The notes below the pieces were generated by a model, which did no database searches, was not told where the DNA came from, and was given only the letters and a program-made list of their open reading frames with translations. Made by a program: the position numbers and the translations under genes. From Candidatus Zhuqueibacterota bacterium (lineage in GTDB: Bacteria; KSB1; UBA2214), in NCBI GenBank assembly GCA_022706175.1, contig JAKJDB010000070.1:1-9232 (forward strand): 9,232 nt of DNA, given 5' to 3'. Positions within the stretch are counted from its first letter, which is position 1; each line of letters starts with the position of its first letter. This document shows, one piece after another, positions 7,582-9,232 of the stretch.

Positions 7582-8229
7582 ATGCTGAGCACACAGGATT
7601 GGCTGACCATTCTGCATCGCATCGCCGGCGTCTTTGAACGCTCCAGGGAACGGCTCAACGCATTGGACGGCGCCATCGGCGACGGCGATCACGGAGTGAG
7701 CATGGTGGTCGGGTTCCGTGCCGTTCTTCAGGCGATTGAGAGCTATACCGGCGACGAGGCGCTGGATCGTTTATTCAGAGAAGCAGGCGAGGCCTTTTTA
7801 GCCGCGGTGGGCGGCGCCATCGGTCCGTTGATCGGCACGATGTTCACGGACGCGGGGAAAAAGCTGGCCGGCTGTTCAGCGTTCGGCGCGGCCCAGTTCA
7901 GGGAGATGCTGACCGCCATGGAAAGCGCGGTGGTGCGGCGCGGCAAAGCCGAGATCGGAGACAAGACCATCCTGGACAGCCTGCACCCGGCCGTGGAGGC
8001 CGTGCGCGCGCTTCCAGCCGCCGATCTGCCGGAGCTGTGCCGAGCAGCGGCGGAGGCGGCCGAACAAGGCGCCGAGGCCACCGCCGCGTTGATTTCTAAA
8101 CGGGGTCGGTCAGCTCGGCTGGGCGAGCGAACGTTAGGCCATCCGGACGCCGGCGCCACCAGTCTGTCGCTGATCCTGCAGACCATCGCAGAGTCGATCG
8201 AAGAGACGGTAGACAACAGATCATCATAA
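7582..8229 (+). CDS. dhaL: dihydroxyacetone kinase subunit DhaL
   Basis: This 215-residue nucleotide-binding subunit works with DhaK. The metal-coordinating aspartates are seen in LDGAIGDGDHG (Asp29, Asp34, Asp36), matching Asp30, Asp35 and Asp37 in E. coli. Further family motifs are GGAIGPLIGTMF (77-88), GDKTILDSLHPA (126-137) and GRSARLGERTLGHPDAGATS (175-194). The length is close to the 210 residues of E. coli DhaL. In PTS-dependent systems DhaL carries ADP that is rephosphorylated by DhaM; in ATP-dependent forms the nucleotide is exchanged. No DhaM is in the window, so the phosphodonor is undecided. Adjacent dhaK and the downstream symporter gene, 86 bases away, suggest one transcription unit. 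The product should be cytoplasmic. Confidence 0.96.
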   Translation: MLSTQDWLTILHRIAGVFERSRERLNALDGAIGDGDHGVSMVVGFRAVLQAIESYTGDEALDRLFREAGEAFLAAVGGAIGPLIGTMFTDAGKKLAGCSAFGAAQFREMLTAMESAVVRRGKAEIGDKTILDSLHPAVEAVRALPAADLPELCRAAAEAAEQGAEATAALISKRGRSARLGERTLGHPDAGATSLSLILQTIAESIEETVDNRSS

Positions 8230-8255
8230 ACCAGCACTCGCCATGCGTACGTTCT

Positions 8256-8283
8256 CCGCAATTTTCTTTTTACCACGTTGCGG
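8256..8283 (+). other. short inverted repeat between dhaL and the symporter gene
   Basis: CCGCAA (8256-8261) and TTGCGG (8278-8283) are perfect inverted copies with a 16-base, T-rich spacer. The T run lies in the loop rather than after the stem, so this is not a standard terminator. It could be an operator-like site or chance. Confidence 0.25.
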
Positions 8284-8303
8284 TGTTCTTCCGGTGGCCC
8301 ATA

Positions 8304-8308
8304 GGGAG
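8304..8308 (+). promoter_or_regulatory. ribosome binding site (GGGAG) for the symporter gene
   Basis: GGGAG ends seven bases before ATG 8316, supporting that start over the upstream in-frame codon at 8283. The sequence from 8283 encodes residues (MFFRWPIGSGR) that are atypical before the first membrane segment. Confidence 0.65.
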
Positions 8309-8315
8309 TGGAAGG

Positions 8316-8939
8316 ATGTATCTTTTCGGACTGCATATTCTCGACGCGTTGATTATTGTCGCATATTTTCTTATCTTGATCCTTATCGGCGTGGTGGTCG
8401 CCCGCCGTATTAAAAGCCAGGAAGATTTTCTCATGGGCGGCCGCCGCATCGGCACCTGGCTGCAGACCTTTATGAATTTCGGCATGGCCACCGGTTCCGA
8501 CGTTCCGGTGGGCGCATCCCGCGAGACCTTTCGCATGGGCATGGCCGGCATCTGGGTGCACCTGTTCACGCTGTTCGCCACGCCGTTCTACTGGATCACC
8601 ACCGTGTGGCAGCGCAGATTGCGCATCAGCTCCATGGCCGAAGTGTTCCGGTTGCGCTTTGAAAGCCGTCCTCTGGAATCTCTCTATGCCCTGATCGGCA
8701 TTTTTTACCTGATCGCCAACATCAGTCTGGCCATGATCACGCTGCAAAAAACCGTTCAGATCGTCATGCCCAAGCAGGAGCATCAGCTCACGGTGGAGGA
8801 AAAAAGTTATATCCGCAATTTCACCAGAATGGATGAGCTGAGGGGTACGGCAAAAACAAGAGCCCTGAACAACGTAGAGAAACAGGAGTACGAAGGTCTG
8901 CAGGCGCTGAGGGCAAGGTGCAATCGAGTGTTTCGGTAA
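8316..8939 (+). CDS. sodium:solute symporter (SSS family), N-terminal part (frameshifted)
   Basis: This is an inner-membrane transporter of the SSS family (TC 2.A.21), which couples sodium entry to uptake of sugars, amino acids or similar small solutes. The first 207 residues show a membrane segment at 8-29, then KSQEDFLMGGRRIG, the usual loop between the first two helices. Next come FGMATGSDVPVGASRETFRMG and further hydrophobic segments at about 75-97 and 122-150. A strongly charged stretch at 152-205 lies between the fourth and next helices. The family sequence continues in another frame from about 8912. In the frame shown, only CNRVFR-stop follows, so the real product is not the 207-residue fragment unless the gene is broken. 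The substrate cannot be deduced from the sequence; a sugar or short ketose is suggested by the dhaKL neighbours only. Confidence 0.9.
   Translation: MYLFGLHILDALIIVAYFLILILIGVVVARRIKSQEDFLMGGRRIGTWLQTFMNFGMATGSDVPVGASRETFRMGMAGIWVHLFTLFATPFYWITTVWQRRLRISSMAEVFRLRFESRPLESLYALIGIFYLIANISLAMITLQKTVQIVMPKQEHQLTVEEKSYIRNFTRMDELRGTAKTRALNNVEKQEYEGLQALRARCNRVFR
8910..8914 (+). other. apparent one-base frameshift site in the symporter gene
   Basis: Adding one G to the GGG at 8911-8913 turns LRA-R into LRGKVQSSVSVINP and joins both halves of the transporter. As in the GH2 gene, the repair is one extra G in a three-G run. A sequencing or assembly error and a true mutation are both possible. Confidence 0.75.
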
Positions 8940-9232
8940 TCAATCCCACGTTTTTTTTGCTGGCTTTGTCCATCATCGTTCTGTTTTATACGGTGGCAGG
9001 CGGAATCATCGCCGCGGCCATCACCGATGCGTTTCAAGGAGTGCTCTTGATCGTGCTCTCCTTTCTGCTGTTGCCGTTTGGCCTTTTCCGGGCTGGTGGG
9101 TTCTCGGGCTTGCACCAGGCGGCGCCTGAGTCGTTGTTCAACCTGTTCGGCACGTTGGCCACCAGCGAGTATCCCTGGTACTATGTGGTCTCGCTGGTCT
9201 GCGTCGGCCTGATCGTATTTGAATCCGCGCCG
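8912..9232 (+). CDS. sodium:solute symporter, continuation in shifted frame (3' end outside window)
   Basis: This frame holds the next 107 residues of the SSS transporter and runs off the right edge. Seen: VINPTFFLLALSIIVLFYTV, a membrane helix leading into AGGIIAAAITDAFQG, a characteristic SSS stretch. A further helix (VLLIVLSFLLLPFGLF) follows, then a loop, and the start of another helix (YYVVSLVCVGLIVFE). No start codon with a ribosome binding site is apparent; 8912 is where family similarity begins after the frameshift. It should be read as one gene with the preceding entry. Confidence 0.88.

Noticed and set aside
7743..8783. Minus-strand frame of 346 codons spanning the dhaL-symporter gap
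   Set aside because: It covers two well-supported genes on the other strand and its composition (many His, Gln, Ala) resembles no family.
1..9232. CRISPR array, tRNA or rRNA gene, transposon or attachment site
   Set aside because: No regularly spaced repeats, cloverleaf sequences, transposase motifs or paired terminal repeats were found on either strand.

Overview
The window reads as a chromosomal stretch from a Gram-negative bacterium of the FCB superphylum, in the broad sense of Bacteroidota, Ignavibacteria, Calditrichota, KSB1 and relatives. The main clue is that three secreted proteins end in the same module. It opens with an N-(Y/H)-PNPFNP motif, continues as a short beta-rich FlgD/Ig-like domain and closes on a KKM-hydrophobic-K/R tail. 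This is the type IX secretion (Por) sorting signature or its close relative in candidate FCB phyla. Finer placement is not possible from this sequence alone. All genes lie on the + strand. Coding density is high, and no gap exceeds about 165 bases.

Region 1 (1-2617) holds two cell-surface or secreted proteins. The first is the C-terminal part of a CRTAC1-like FG-GAP/VCBS plus ASPIC/UnbV protein, cut by the window edge. The second is a complete FG-GAP/VCBS-type protein without an ASPIC domain. Region 2 (2709-4636) is a glycoside hydrolase family 2 enzyme of beta-mannosidase type with no signal peptide. It is split into two overlapping frames by an apparent loss of one base at a G run near 4027-4029. 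Region 3 (4736-6556) is a complete CRTAC1-like FG-GAP/ASPIC protein, a clear paralogue of the first gene. Region 4 (6566-8229) is dhaK and dhaL, the two core subunits of dihydroxyacetone kinase. The dhaK start lies only 9 bases after the stop of the secreted protein. Region 5 (8316-9232) is a sodium:solute symporter (SSS family), also split by one missing base at a G run near 8911-8913 and cut by the right edge.

A plausible reading is a carbohydrate or small-sugar utilisation neighbourhood. Surface proteins with calcium-binding propeller repeats would act outside the cell, a symporter would import a small substrate, a cytoplasmic GH2 enzyme would trim a mannoside-like glycoside, and DhaKL would phosphorylate a short ketose. 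Only the individual family assignments are strong; the joint pathway is inference. No DhaM phosphodonor, transcription regulator, RNA gene, mobile element or CRISPR array is visible. I found no clearly undescribed system. The most noteworthy points are the two matching one-base frameshifts, the tight coupling of a secreted CRTAC1-like gene to dhaKL, and the shortened GH2 enzyme.
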